Source of the DNA: Bryobacterales bacterium
Lineage (GTDB): Bacteria; Acidobacteriota; Terriglobia; Bryobacterales; UBA6623
Reading direction: 5' to 3'
Length of the DNA stretch: 33,440 nt
NCBI GenBank assembly: GCA_022824585.1
Contig: JAJDZN010000044.1
Coordinates: forward strand, 1-33,440
Part shown: positions 1 through 7,960 of the stretch, in pieces
Numbering within the stretch: position 1 is the stretch's first letter
How the letters are laid out: each line of letters begins with the position of its first letter
The notes under the pieces: model-generated
Seen by the model: only the letters and a program-made list of their open reading frames with translations
The model's database searches: none
Told to the model about the DNA's origin: nothing
Position numbers and translations under genes: made by a program

Positions 1-1910
1 TGGTCCCCGCGCGGGCCGCCGCGGCCCCACTCGTGCGGGGCCTTGCCGTTGACCCGCAGCGGCCGGCCCGACATCACTTGGTTGCCCAGCATGTCCAGCA
101 CGTAGACGTAGTGCTGGCCGTCCGTCCAGCGCGGGTCGCGCGCGATCTCGCGCGTGGCGAAGTAGACGCCCGCTTCGACCGCCATTGCCGCGCAGCGGAC
201 GAACTCCCGCAGCCCCTCTGGGCTCGGAGCGGCGCCCAGGGCCGCCGCGCTGACCTCGTCCGGGTAGCAGGTGCCGGGCCAGTCGCGCGAGTAGATGCCG
301 GCCCCGATCACGGCCGGCTCGCCGTCCCAGTCGATCTCGATGACGTAGGAGGCCTTGGCCGACCGCTTGCCGGTCGCCGGATTGGGGAACGAGTAGTAGA
401 GCCAGCCATCATCGACCACCTGCGTCATGAGGTAGGCCTCGTAGAAGAGGTCGTTGCCGAAGTCGTCGATCGCCTCGCCCCAGACGCCGCCCTCGCGGGA
501 GGGGTCGGGCGGGTAGACGAAGGTCTTGGCATCAGTGCCGGACTTGGCGATGCCGTCGACGAACACGTAGGTGGGGCCGTGCTTCCAGCGCTCGTCCTCG
601 TTGAAGGCGCGGCGGGCTTCCGCGGTGCCGTGCTCGGCGAGGTACTCGGCGGCGCAAGTCACGAACGCCCGGATGTTGCTCTGCGTGCGCACCGCGCTCG
701 CGGCGATGTTGCGGTCGGAGCAGCCGCTCGTCATTGCCGGGCCGCCCGTAGGCGCTCTCCCGTAGAAGCCCGACCCAACGATGAAGTTAAACGGAACCGT
801 GCTTCCGTCGGGCCTGTGGACCGTGCCGGCGAACTCGCGGGCGTAGCCCACCTTGGGGATATCGGCGCTGTCGCTGTCGTCAGCAGGATCGTCCCAGTAG
901 TACTCGATGAAGCCTCCTTCCGGGCCACTGGCCGCTGCTTCGAGAACCTGCGGCAGAACGAGCTGTCCGGTCACGACGTCCTTCACGGTCGGTACCAGAG
1001 GCCGAAGCTCGAATCTGTCCGGAAACGCCCCATGAACTAGGATTACGTTTGTAGTGAGATCCAAGACGTAGAGGTAGACCGAGCCCTGCCTCCAAGGCCC
1101 GTTGGGATCCCGCAGGGCGATCCTAGCTTTCGAGGAAGCGGCGAAATCGCCGCTCGCCTGGAGTTCGATAAAGTACTCTCCCGCTTGGTTGACGAAGCCC
1201 TTCAAGGTCTCGCGGTCCACCACGTCGCTGGCAGTCACCGCCGGGTCGCCGTAATCGATCTCTTCCCGAGCCAAGTGGAATGGCTGGAGATCGAATCCGG
1301 TGAGGACGATGATCGGGAGCCGAAAACTGCCCGAGATATAGACGCTGGCGTAACCGGAGGCACCCGGAATGCCCGGGCGCAGACCGCGCACAGGGACGGT
1401 AGCATCGAACGGGCCATGCGGTTCCTGCAGCAATTTCGCATAGACAGCTGTGAAGTCGGTCAGCTCCGCTCCGGAGATGCCGAGCGCAGAAAGGATTTCC
1501 AGATAGATCAGGGGATTGATCTGCCCGCCCGACAGTGCCATCCGCTTCGAGTGAACGAACACCCTGCCATCGGGTGTCAGCGTCACAATGTAGGTGGAAC
1601 CGGAACGCCAAGGCCCTCCTTCCTGCCTGATGAGACATCCGAAGTACGCTACTTGTTCAAAGCTCGTCACTCCTTGGCTGCCTTTCCTGAATTCGTCTCT
1701 TGCCGCCAGAGCGAAGTCTGTCAGGCTGGCGCTGCCATCTTCTACCTGTTGTGCCGTCACCGCCGGGTTCGGCGGAGGGGGCACGCCGGGAGGAAGTGGG
1801 CAAGCTTCCTGTGCCGAGGCGTGGAGTGCATTGGGAAGGACGCCGGCCAGCACGAGCAGGCCGACAGCACGAATGATCGATTTCGAAGCTGTAGATGTAT
1901 GAGTTTTCAT
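1..1910 (-). CDS. Secreted multi-Cache-repeat protein, 3' end off the window (partial)
   Basis: The frame is open from an ATG at 1910-1908 to the window edge: 636 codons with no stop. AAGGA lies about 8 nt upstream of the start. Residues 1-33 form a signal peptide (basic start, then a Leu/Val/Ala core ending near HASAQ). The rest reads as four successive repeats of about 150 residues. Each begins with a helix of the type F(V/A)..A.EY.....A, followed by a short 'GPW..GS.YI..L' or 'WKHGPTYVFV' strand. Starts are near residues 55, 232, 407 and 563; the fourth is cut by the edge. This helix-then-strand layout with 'Y(V/I)(Y/F)V(L/D)' is typical of periplasmic small-ligand Cache domains. I see no membrane helix, HAMP or signalling output in the visible part. 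Function is therefore inferred as ligand binding or a secreted Cache-only protein. The C-terminus outside the window could change this. Confidence 0.75.
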   Translation of the reverse strand, partial: MKTHTSTASKSIIRAVGLLVLAGVLPNALHASAQEACPLPPGVPPPPNPAVTAQQVEDGSASLTDFALAARDEFRKGSQGVTSFEQVAYFGCLIRQEGGPWRSGSTYIVTLTPDGRVFVHSKRMALSGGQINPLIYLEILSALGISGAELTDFTAVYAKLLQEPHGPFDATVPVRGLRPGIPGASGYASVYISGSFRLPIIVLTGFDLQPFHLAREEIDYGDPAVTASDVVDRETLKGFVNQAGEYFIELQASGDFAASSKARIALRDPNGPWRQGSVYLYVLDLTTNVILVHGAFPDRFELRPLVPTVKDVVTGQLVLPQVLEAAASGPEGGFIEYYWDDPADDSDSADIPKVGYAREFAGTVHRPDGSTVPFNFIVGSGFYGRAPTGGPAMTSGCSDRNIAASAVRTQSNIRAFVTCAAEYLAEHGTAEARRAFNEDERWKHGPTYVFVDGIAKSGTDAKTFVYPPDPSREGGVWGEAIDDFGNDLFYEAYLMTQVVDDGWLYYSFPNPATGKRSAKASYVIEIDWDGEPAVIGAGIYSRDWPGTCYPDEVSAAALGAAPSPEGLREFVRCAAMAVEAGVYFATREIARDPRWTDGQHYVYVLDMLGNQVMSGRPLRVNGKAPHEWGRGGPRGD

Positions 1911-1947
1911 CTTGAGGATCCTTCAATCTTATCCATAGAGTCTAGTG

Positions 1948-1977
1948 AAAATAGATGGTCTATCTCAGCGCTTGCAA
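1948..1977 (-). promoter_or_regulatory. Weak sigma70-like promoter candidate for the Cache-repeat gene
   Basis: On the minus strand TTGCAA (1977-1972) and TATTTT (1953-1948) are separated by 18 nt, each matching 4 of 6 consensus bases. They sit in an unusually AT-rich pocket 38 nt before the ATG at 1910. The rest of 1978-2203 shows no gene or clear structure. Confidence 0.2.
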
Positions 1978-2203
1978 GATAGGCTAGAGCTCGACGGCGT
2001 AGATCGGTTTTTGCCGGATGTCTGAGTGCTGCGCTGGTGCCTCGAATCAAGAGGCGGGCAAGGGCGTTGAACAACGAGTCCTCCCGGATCAGCCATGCAG
2101 GCCGTCAGATGAACGCCGCGGCCGTGGTTGACTGGCCAGTCCGCGGCCCATCGGCGACAGACGGAGCCTCGACGTCTTGTGCGTGCTCTATCTCGCCCCT
2201 GCG

Positions 2204-3658
2204 CTACTGGCCCGCTCGGCTCCAGGTAGTGCCCGGTGCAAACGGGTACGAGCGCTTCGCGCGGACGGCTCGGCCGGGCCTAGCGCCGTCGACCAGCCGG
2301 CCCTCGACCAAGACCGGCGTGCCGTTCACGATCACGTGCCTGATGCCTACCGGGCTGCGCGCCGGGTCTGAATAGGTGCCGCGGTCGATCACCGTGTCCG
2401 GGTCGAACACAACGATGTCCGCGTCGGCGCCCGGCCGGACGCGCCCCTTGTTGCGCATCGCCGGGAGGCGCTGCTCCAGGCGCATTGCCGGCATGACCGT
2501 CATCTTGCGCAAGGCCTCCGTCAGGGTCAGTGCCTGCTGCTCCCGCACGAACCGCCCCAGCACGCGCGAGAAGGTCCCGAACGAGCGGGGATGGGCCCTG
2601 CCGCCGCTCAGCCACATCCCGTCGCTCGCGATCATGACCAGCGGATTGGCAATGGCCGTCCGCACGCTGTCTTCGCTGTATAGGGGCGGCATGATGATCG
2701 TGCCTCCGGTGCGGCGCCTTTCCGGGAACGTGTCGCGTGTCAGCGTCTCGCCAGTCCGTACCCAGATGAATTGCGCCAATTCCTCATCGGTGTAGTCCTG
2801 CCACCGATTGAACAAGTGCGATTGGATCAGAGTCGAGCCGCGATTGTATGGATAGGCCTCGGTCGTGATGTCGACGCCTCGCGCTTGGGCCCTCTCGATG
2901 AGGGCGAGGTACCCCGTGACACGGTCTCGGGCACTGCTGTTGAGGTGCACCACGTGGGCCTGCGCGCCGGTTTCCCGCGCGGCGGAAATCACCTCTTCCA
3001 GATTCGCGAACGTCGTTAGGTCTGTCCGCATGTGCACATGGCAGCTGGCCCCGTAGCGGGTCGCGACGCGAAACATCTCAACGATCTCGTCCTTGGTCGC
3101 TCCCGGTGTGTAGGCCAGTCCGAAACCGACCGCCAGGGCACCTTGGTCAAGCCCGCGCTCGATGCGTCTGGCGAGCGCCGCCATCTGCTTGGCAGTCAGA
3201 GGCGCGGCGAGCGACTCGCCGGACAGTCCGGGGTTGTGGCCGAGCATCGCAAGCTGCCGCGAGTAGGGGTGCGAGATACTGGCGCCGTAGTTCAGCAACG
3301 CCTTGCCTTGGCGGTCCTGATACCAGGCCTCGATGTCCTCTACGCCGATCTCGAGCTCCAGAGCCGTCGTGATCCCGTCTCGGACTTGGGCGGCGTAGTT
3401 CTCGAGACTCTGCCCGTGCTGGTGCAGGTCGATGAATCCCGGCGCCACGACGAGCCCGGCAGCATCTAGGCTGCGCGCTCCTTCTAGGGCCGATTCGCTG
3501 ACTGTGACCACCCTGCCGGCGATGATCCCTACGTTCCGCACGGCGTCGAGTCCCGATTCGGGGTCGATGACCCGCCCGTTGCGGATTACCAGGTCGTAGC
3601 CCCCTTGGCCAGCCAAGGTTGCGGCCCAGGCGACCGCTAGCGCAATTGCTCGTTTCAC
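2204..3658 (-). CDS. Exported D-aminoacylase-like amidohydrolase
   Basis: A 484-residue protein of the metal-dependent amidohydrolase superfamily, closest in layout to N-acyl-D-amino-acid deacylases, which release D-amino acids or related products from N-acyl or N-carbamoyl compounds. Residues 1-18 look like a signal peptide, so it probably acts in the periplasm. An N-terminal beta strand region (YDLVIRNGRVIDPESG) precedes the metal motif H79-Q-H81. Further candidate ligands are E101 or E103 in a 'GITTALELEIG' stretch, H207/H209, H235/H238 and D346 in 'IASDG'. The C-terminal 'GRVRPGADADIVVFDP' is the usual end of the barrel family. The start is GTG at 3658: the frame is closed by a stop just upstream and no clear Shine-Dalgarno is visible. 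Length fits D-aminoacylases (about 480-500). Substrate is not predictable; a dihydroorotase-like or dipeptidase role is possible. Confidence 0.8.
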   Translation of the reverse strand: MKRAIALAVAWAATLAGQGGYDLVIRNGRVIDPESGLDAVRNVGIIAGRVVTVSESALEGARSLDAAGLVVAPGFIDLHQHGQSLENYAAQVRDGITTALELEIGVEDIEAWYQDRQGKALLNYGASISHPYSRQLAMLGHNPGLSGESLAAPLTAKQMAALARRIERGLDQGALAVGFGLAYTPGATKDEIVEMFRVATRYGASCHVHMRTDLTTFANLEEVISAARETGAQAHVVHLNSSARDRVTGYLALIERAQARGVDITTEAYPYNRGSTLIQSHLFNRWQDYTDEELAQFIWVRTGETLTRDTFPERRRTGGTIIMPPLYSEDSVRTAIANPLVMIASDGMWLSGGRAHPRSFGTFSRVLGRFVREQQALTLTEALRKMTVMPAMRLEQRLPAMRNKGRVRPGADADIVVFDPDTVIDRGTYSDPARSPVGIRHVIVNGTPVLVEGRLVDGARPGRAVRAKRSYPFAPGTTWSRAGQ

Positions 3659-3762
3659 TGGCGAAGATTATGGCACTGTTCGCTGTGTGCGAACTTTGCC
3701 AGGCGCGGCTCGCCAGTCAGCTCGCTGTATCTCTTGGCGGCATCCCGTTTGGTGTTCGAGGA

Positions 3763-3780
3763 TGTCAAGAATTTGTCAAG
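3763..3780 (+). promoter_or_regulatory. Direct repeat TGTCAAG-N4-TGTCAAG
   Basis: Two identical heptamers at 3763-3769 and 3774-3780 are spaced 11 bp start to start, about one helical turn. They lie just upstream of the ECF-like promoter of the FecR/DUF6600 gene and could be an activator site. Chance occurrence is possible. Confidence 0.25.
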
Positions 3781-3788
3781 TCGAAACT

Positions 3789-3817
3789 GGAACCGAATCG
3801 AAGTGACGCGCATCTAA
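3789..3817 (+). promoter_or_regulatory. ECF-sigma-type promoter candidate (GGAACC ... TCTAA)
   Basis: GGAACC (3789-3794) and TCTAA (3813-3817) have the bases and roughly the spacing (19 nt between GGAAC and TCTAA) of sigma-E/ECF promoters. They lie 35 nt before the ATG at 3853. A strong Shine-Dalgarno (AAGGAGG, about 3838-3844) follows. The downstream gene encodes a FecR-domain protein, a domain family often tied to ECF sigma regulation, although no sigma factor gene is in view. Confidence 0.4.
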
Positions 3818-3852
3818 GCGCGCATATATCCCCATCAAGGAGGTTCGGTGCA

Positions 3853-6693
3853 ATGCAAGCAAGAGCGTTAATCGTTTCGCTGTGGGCTGGCGTGGCTCTG
3901 TGTCCGGTGTCGGCAGCGGCTGGCCCGCAAGCAGCCCGGACTGACCTGGGCGTTGCCCGCGTGAGCGTTGTCAACGGCGACGTGGCGACCCGGCGCGGCG
4001 ATTCAGGCGATTGGATCGCCACCACTGTCAACTCGCCGATCGTCGAGGGGGATTCTGTCCGCACCGTAGGAGCATCAAGGGCCGAGGTCCAGCTGTCTCC
4101 GGGCAATTTCGTCCGCATCGTGGGCGACAGCGAGGCACAGTTCGTCGAACTCGGCGAAAAGGTGTTTCGCGTGCGCGTGATCCACGGCACGGCGTTATAC
4201 AGCGAACTGCCGGACTCCGCAGCTGACATCGACGTTGAGACTCCTTTCGCGGCTGTCCGACCCCAGGAAAAGGGCCGCTATCGAATCCATGTTGGGGCCG
4301 ATTCAACGGTCATCGAGGCTCGCGAAGGCAGGACGGAGATCGCCATGGAGCGCAGCACGAGCAGCTTGACCGCGGGTCAGGCCATGACGCTGCGGCAGGG
4401 ATCCTCCGGGGTGGAGTTCGAGGTGGGCCGTGCCAGCAACAGGGACGGATTCGATCGCTGGGCCGCGAATCGCGATCGGGAGCTACGACGTTCGAGCGCC
4501 TATCGCTTTGTCAGCCGGGACATCTACGGCGTGGATACGTTTGACGACCACGGCTCTTGGCGATACGTCTCCTCGGTGGGCCACTGCTGGTTCCCGCGAG
4601 TCCCGGCGACGTGGGTGCCCTACCGCCACGGCCACTGGACCTGGATCGACTACTACGGCTGGAACTGGGTGCCCGATGCACCGTGGGGCTGGGCCACCTC
4701 GCACTGGGGGCGCTGGCACTACGACCCGATCTACGGCTGGGGCTGGTATCCCGGATCCCCTCGGCTGCGTCATATCTGGCGACCCGCTCTCGTATCGTTT
4801 ATCGGTGCGGCGATCCGCGGCGCGGCCTTCGGTCACATCGGCTGGGTACCGTTGGCACCGGGAGAGTTGTACTGGCCTTGGTACGGTCGGTCATTCTACG
4901 GATTTGGTCGGGGCCGGCTGGGGGCGGCAAACACAATCGTCGTCGATAACAGCGTCAATATCATCACCAACTACCGCTACGCCCGTGGCGGTTCCGGCGG
5001 GTCCGCCGTCTCTTACCTCGAAGCCGATCAGTTTGGCGCTGCCCGAGCCAACACGCCGCGCGGAATGCGTCTGGCGCAGTCTGCGCGCGGGGTCGCGATT
5101 CGAGGCCCGCTGCCAGTGGTGCCTAGCCGAGCCAGCCAGGGCCGGGTGCTGCCCGCGTCTTCGAGCAGCGTTCGCGTGTCCTCGCCGAAGGCTTGGAGCC
5201 GAGCGTCTGTGTCACAGCTGCGTGATGGCACGGCGAGAGTGTCGTTCGATGATCAGCGCAACTCATTGCGTTCGTCAGTGGATGCCTTTCATCGCCGGCA
5301 CGACTCGCGACCCGCCGCAGTGGCGTCCAGCACCAGCACGCGAGCAGGTACGGTTCGGGCCACTGCCTCGCGCCCGGCAGGGACAGCAGGCGCGACGACA
5401 AGGCGGGAGCAAGCCGTGAATCCGTCGACTTCGCCGCTGCAATCACAGCGTCGCCGTGTCGGAGCCCCGTCCGCGGCGGCCCCTGGTGTTGGAACCGAGC
5501 CCGCAAGCCCGTCCACGGCGGTCGCAGCCAGAAGCGGGACGCTCGGTCCATCGAGCAGTGCGTCGTCCCGGACGGCCACCGCTGGGTCTGCTGTGCGCGG
5601 AGACAGTGGCGCTGGCGCCCAAACTTCCTCCCGCGTCCCTGCAGTTGGATCAAGTCCGCGGCCCCGCGCGGCTGTCACCACGGCGCGGACACCGCAGGTC
5701 CGTGCTCGAACGCTTCCTGTGTCCCCGCGCGTCTCGTCGCAGACTCGTCTGCCGTCCTCGGCATCGAGTTCTGCGCCCGCGACCGCATCGTCGCCAGCGC
5801 GCGGTCCGGTATTCGCGCCCAGGAGCGGGTCTAGAGTCGGTGTCGGAGGCGACTCTGGAACGACCCTGCGGACATCCCGCCAAGACAGCGGGACAAGATC
5901 GAGCGGCACGGCTGGAGCTTCGCGGCCAGCTGGCAGCACTTCAGCTCGTACGTCGTCGCTCGGCGCGAGCTCTTCCAGCCCGAGCCGAGTGCGGCCGTCG
6001 TCTCGACCGCCGGTCGCGGGATCACGTTCTTCAGTCACTGGTGGCGTTGCGTCGGCGGGCCAGAGGAGCCGCTCGGTCGCTGGCCCAGCGACTGCGAATC
6101 GAGGCGTGCGGCAAGGCTCCGGGCCGTCGACGGGCTCCTCGTTTCCGGCTCGAACGCGGAGCCGGATTAGCCCGGGATCTTCGAGCAGAGGCGGCAGCTC
6201 CGGCACTTCGCGCAGTCAGCGCTCCGCGCCAAGCTATCGCCGACCGACCGTCGGCTCCACGTCGTCCAGTCGCAGTAGCCGGATCGGACCCGGCACATCG
6301 TCGAGTACCAGGCGGAGTTCCCCTTCCGGGGCGCGCTCGCGTTCGTCTTCGCGAACGTCGAGCCGCGTGAGCCCTAGGTCTTCGAGCAGCGGAGGGTCGT
6401 TTGGAACAGGGAGCGGCAGGTCCGCTAGCCGGAGAAGCTCCCCTGGCGGATCCGGCGGTTCGAGAAGCCAGCGTGCCACGCCAAGCTATCGCCGCCCGAC
6501 TGTTGGCGCGACATCCTCGAGCCGTAGCAGCCGGACCGGGCCGTCATCCTCTTCGTCATCGCGCGCTAGGTCGACAGTCGGTGGCAGCCGCTCGCAGTCC
6601 ACCGGGGCCTCGCGCTCCTCTTCGAGCCGGTCTGCGCGCCCGTCTTCGAGTTCCAGCACACGCCGGTCCAGCCAAAGCCCGGGTGATCGGTAG
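3853..6693 (+). CDS. FecR-domain / DUF6600-like secreted protein with long Ser/Arg/Gly-rich tail
   Basis: The start at 3853 is chosen because AAGGAGG lies 9 nt upstream and a signal peptide (about residues 1-23, ending SAAAG) begins there; the frame itself is open further upstream. The product is 946 residues. Residues ~33-195 form a FecR-like beta domain ('VSVVNGDVATRRGDSGDW', 'VEGDSVRT...SRAEVQLSPGNFVRI', 'VETPFAAVRPQEKGRYRI'). Residues ~215-345 are extremely Trp/Tyr/Gly/His-rich, with about a dozen Trp in 70 residues (motifs WVPYRHGHWTW, YYGWNWVPDAPWGWA, YGWGWYPGS), the signature of DUF6600 proteins. From ~480 to the end the sequence is low-complexity Ser/Arg/Gly/Thr/Pro and probably disordered. 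No membrane anchor is visible. Such proteins are thought to be envelope or extracellular, but the role is unknown. It stands alone, with the nucleoside hydrolase 107 nt downstream. Confidence 0.8.
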   Translation: MQARALIVSLWAGVALCPVSAAAGPQAARTDLGVARVSVVNGDVATRRGDSGDWIATTVNSPIVEGDSVRTVGASRAEVQLSPGNFVRIVGDSEAQFVELGEKVFRVRVIHGTALYSELPDSAADIDVETPFAAVRPQEKGRYRIHVGADSTVIEAREGRTEIAMERSTSSLTAGQAMTLRQGSSGVEFEVGRASNRDGFDRWAANRDRELRRSSAYRFVSRDIYGVDTFDDHGSWRYVSSVGHCWFPRVPATWVPYRHGHWTWIDYYGWNWVPDAPWGWATSHWGRWHYDPIYGWGWYPGSPRLRHIWRPALVSFIGAAIRGAAFGHIGWVPLAPGELYWPWYGRSFYGFGRGRLGAANTIVVDNSVNIITNYRYARGGSGGSAVSYLEADQFGAARANTPRGMRLAQSARGVAIRGPLPVVPSRASQGRVLPASSSSVRVSSPKAWSRASVSQLRDGTARVSFDDQRNSLRSSVDAFHRRHDSRPAAVASSTSTRAGTVRATASRPAGTAGATTRREQAVNPSTSPLQSQRRRVGAPSAAAPGVGTEPASPSTAVAARSGTLGPSSSASSRTATAGSAVRGDSGAGAQTSSRVPAVGSSPRPRAAVTTARTPQVRARTLPVSPRVSSQTRLPSSASSSAPATASSPARGPVFAPRSGSRVGVGGDSGTTLRTSRQDSGTRSSGTAGASRPAGSTSARTSSLGASSSSPSRVRPSSRPPVAGSRSSVTGGVASAGQRSRSVAGPATANRGVRQGSGPSTGSSFPARTRSRISPGSSSRGGSSGTSRSQRSAPSYRRPTVGSTSSSRSSRIGPGTSSSTRRSSPSGARSRSSSRTSSRVSPRSSSSGGSFGTGSGRSASRRSSPGGSGGSRSQRATPSYRRPTVGATSSSRSSRTGPSSSSSSRARSTVGGSRSQSTGASRSSSSRSARPSSSSSTRRSSQSPGDR
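6208..6543 (+). repeat. Imperfect 252-bp (84-residue) repeat in the tail of the FecR/DUF6600 gene
   Basis: A 28-residue core, SRSQR(S/A)(A/T)PSYRRPTVG(S/A) continuing TSSSRSSR(I/T)GP, is present at 6208-6291 and again at 6460-6543, exactly 252 bp apart. DNA identity is high around the shared 'aagctatcgccg' but diverges at third positions, so the duplication is old and kept at protein level. Confidence 0.75.
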
Positions 6694-6754
6694 CGACGCG
6701 GCTTTCGGGCCGTCTGGACCCCGTTTTCCAGCCGCCTGCGAGAATAGAAGCAAG

Positions 6755-6797
6755 GCACCCAGACACGGGTGCTGGTCTGGCCGGTACTTCGGAGACC
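6755..6797 (+). promoter_or_regulatory. Leader with mutually exclusive hairpins covering the ribosome site of the nucleoside hydrolase gene
   Basis: Three pairings can be drawn. A: GCACCC (6755-6760) with GGGTGC (6767-6772). B: CCAGAC (6759-6764) with GTCTGG (6775-6780). C: GGTCT (6774-6778) with AGACC (6793-6797), continued by CCG (6781-6783) with CGG (6790-6792). C buries the GGAG (6791-6794) that precedes the ATG at 6801. A and C can coexist; B excludes both. This is the layout of a translational switch, but in GC-rich DNA it may be chance. No known riboswitch class is recognised. Confidence 0.3.
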
Positions 6798-6800
6798 ACC

Positions 6801-7778
6801 ATGTCGGCAAGCGGCCAAAAAGGCAAGCAGTCGCGAAAACCGGTTGTCATTGACACAGATCCGGGCCTTGACGACGCTCTCGCCCTAGTCCTAGCCTTGC
6901 GCTCGCCAGCGCTGGATGTGAGGGCGATCACCGTGGTTGCCGGCAACGTGTCGCTGTCCGCCTGCACTGCCAACACACTGCGGATCGTGGAGGCTGTCGG
7001 CCCGGCTTCCGTTCCACCCATACATGAAGGGCACGCGCGCCCACTGAGCGGCAGGGTCGCTCGCGCTGGCGACGTGCATGGAGATGACGGTCTGGGAGGG
7101 ATCACTCCGAAGTATCCCGTGCGGGAACTTGCCGTGACCGGTGGCCATGCCACCCAAGCCATGGTTGCACTGGCCCGCCAGCATGGCGAAGCTCTGACCA
7201 TCGTTGCGCTGGGGCCTCTCACGAACGTCGCCAAGGCGATTGAACGAGACCGCAGCGCGATGTCGGGTATAGGCCGGCTGGTCGTGATGGGCGGAACTGA
7301 TGACGGCAAGGGCAACATCACGCCTACGGCCGAGTTCAATTTCTATTCCGACGCTGCGGCGGCCAAGGCCGTGGTCCGGGCGGGACTTCCGACGACGCTG
7401 GTAGGCCTGAACGTGACGCGCAGAACGCTGCTGCACAAGGACCTGTTCCACCAGCGGCTGGCGGCAGCCGAGCCTGCGCGGCTGCGCTCCTTCCTCGAGG
7501 ATGTCAGCCACCCGTACTTCGAGTTCGGGCGCAAGGAAAGCGGCAGCCACGCCTGCGTGATGCATGACCCCTTGGCCGTCGGGGTGGCGATTGACGCGAC
7601 TCTTGTCAGCACGGAGCGCCTGCCTTGTGACGTGATTGACACTCCGGGTTTGACGCGCGGCATGATGCTGGTCGGCAGGGACGCCAGTGCAGCGGCGTTG
7701 GCGCCCGCAGCGGTCGCCACAGAGGTCGATGCGGACCGGTTCATAGATCTCTTTCTGGACGTGGTCTGCAGCGGATAG
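6801..7778 (+). CDS. Inosine/uridine-preferring nucleoside hydrolase family protein
   Basis: A 325-residue protein of the IunH/Cf nucleoside hydrolase fold, which cleaves the N-glycosidic bond of ribonucleosides to base plus ribose with a Ca2+-bound Asp cluster. The diagnostic DTDPGLDDA is at residues 18-26 (D18, D20, D24, D25). 'HGDDGLGG' follows near residue 93, then 'EFNFYSDAAAA' (family EFNF.xDPEAA) and 'HDPLAVG' carrying the late calcium-binding Asp. Length matches the family. No signal peptide is seen, so the enzyme is probably cytoplasmic and serves nucleoside salvage. GGAG lies 6 nt upstream of the ATG and falls inside a possible hairpin (6774-6797). The next gene on the same strand is a porin 182 nt away. 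Purine or pyrimidine preference cannot be told from sequence alone. Confidence 0.9.
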   Translation: MSASGQKGKQSRKPVVIDTDPGLDDALALVLALRSPALDVRAITVVAGNVSLSACTANTLRIVEAVGPASVPPIHEGHARPLSGRVARAGDVHGDDGLGGITPKYPVRELAVTGGHATQAMVALARQHGEALTIVALGPLTNVAKAIERDRSAMSGIGRLVVMGGTDDGKGNITPTAEFNFYSDAAAAKAVVRAGLPTTLVGLNVTRRTLLHKDLFHQRLAAAEPARLRSFLEDVSHPYFEFGRKESGSHACVMHDPLAVGVAIDATLVSTERLPCDVIDTPGLTRGMMLVGRDASAAALAPAAVATEVDADRFIDLFLDVVCSG

Positions 7779-7803
7779 CGACTGTCGCGGTGTCTGTTCT
7801 ACT

Positions 7804-7827
7804 GTGTCGAGTGCGTCAGTTCGACAC
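7804..7827 (+). terminator. Stem-loop after the nucleoside hydrolase gene
   Basis: GTGTCGA (7804-7810) pairs perfectly with TCGACAC (7821-7827) over a 10-nt loop, 26 nt after the stop codon. There is no T-run behind it, so intrinsic termination is uncertain; it may only stabilise the 3' end. Confidence 0.3.
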
Positions 7828-7960
7828 CCCTTGATGCCTAGCGAGGCCGGGCTGCAGAGCGACCAGGGCAGACGTAGAGCCACAGAAGCGTATTGCCCCT
7901 GCCAGCCTCACGCCAAGCCGGCCGTGCTACAGTGCTCGGTTGGGTCGCCGGAGTGCGGAA

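Noticed and set aside
33..1040. 335-codon plus-strand open frame
   Set aside because: It is the complement of the Cache-repeat gene; the translation is Ala/Val/Arg/Asp-rich without family features, while the minus-strand frame has a signal peptide, ribosome site and four repeats.
3619..3852. N-terminal extension of the FecR/DUF6600 gene
   Set aside because: The signal peptide and AAGGAGG place the start at 3853; the extension has no ribosome site and overlaps the promoter candidate.
5289..6370. Long open frames on both strands inside the Ser/Arg tail
   Set aside because: Low-complexity GC-rich coding sequence leaves several frames open; their translations are Arg/Pro- or Ala-rich without domains.
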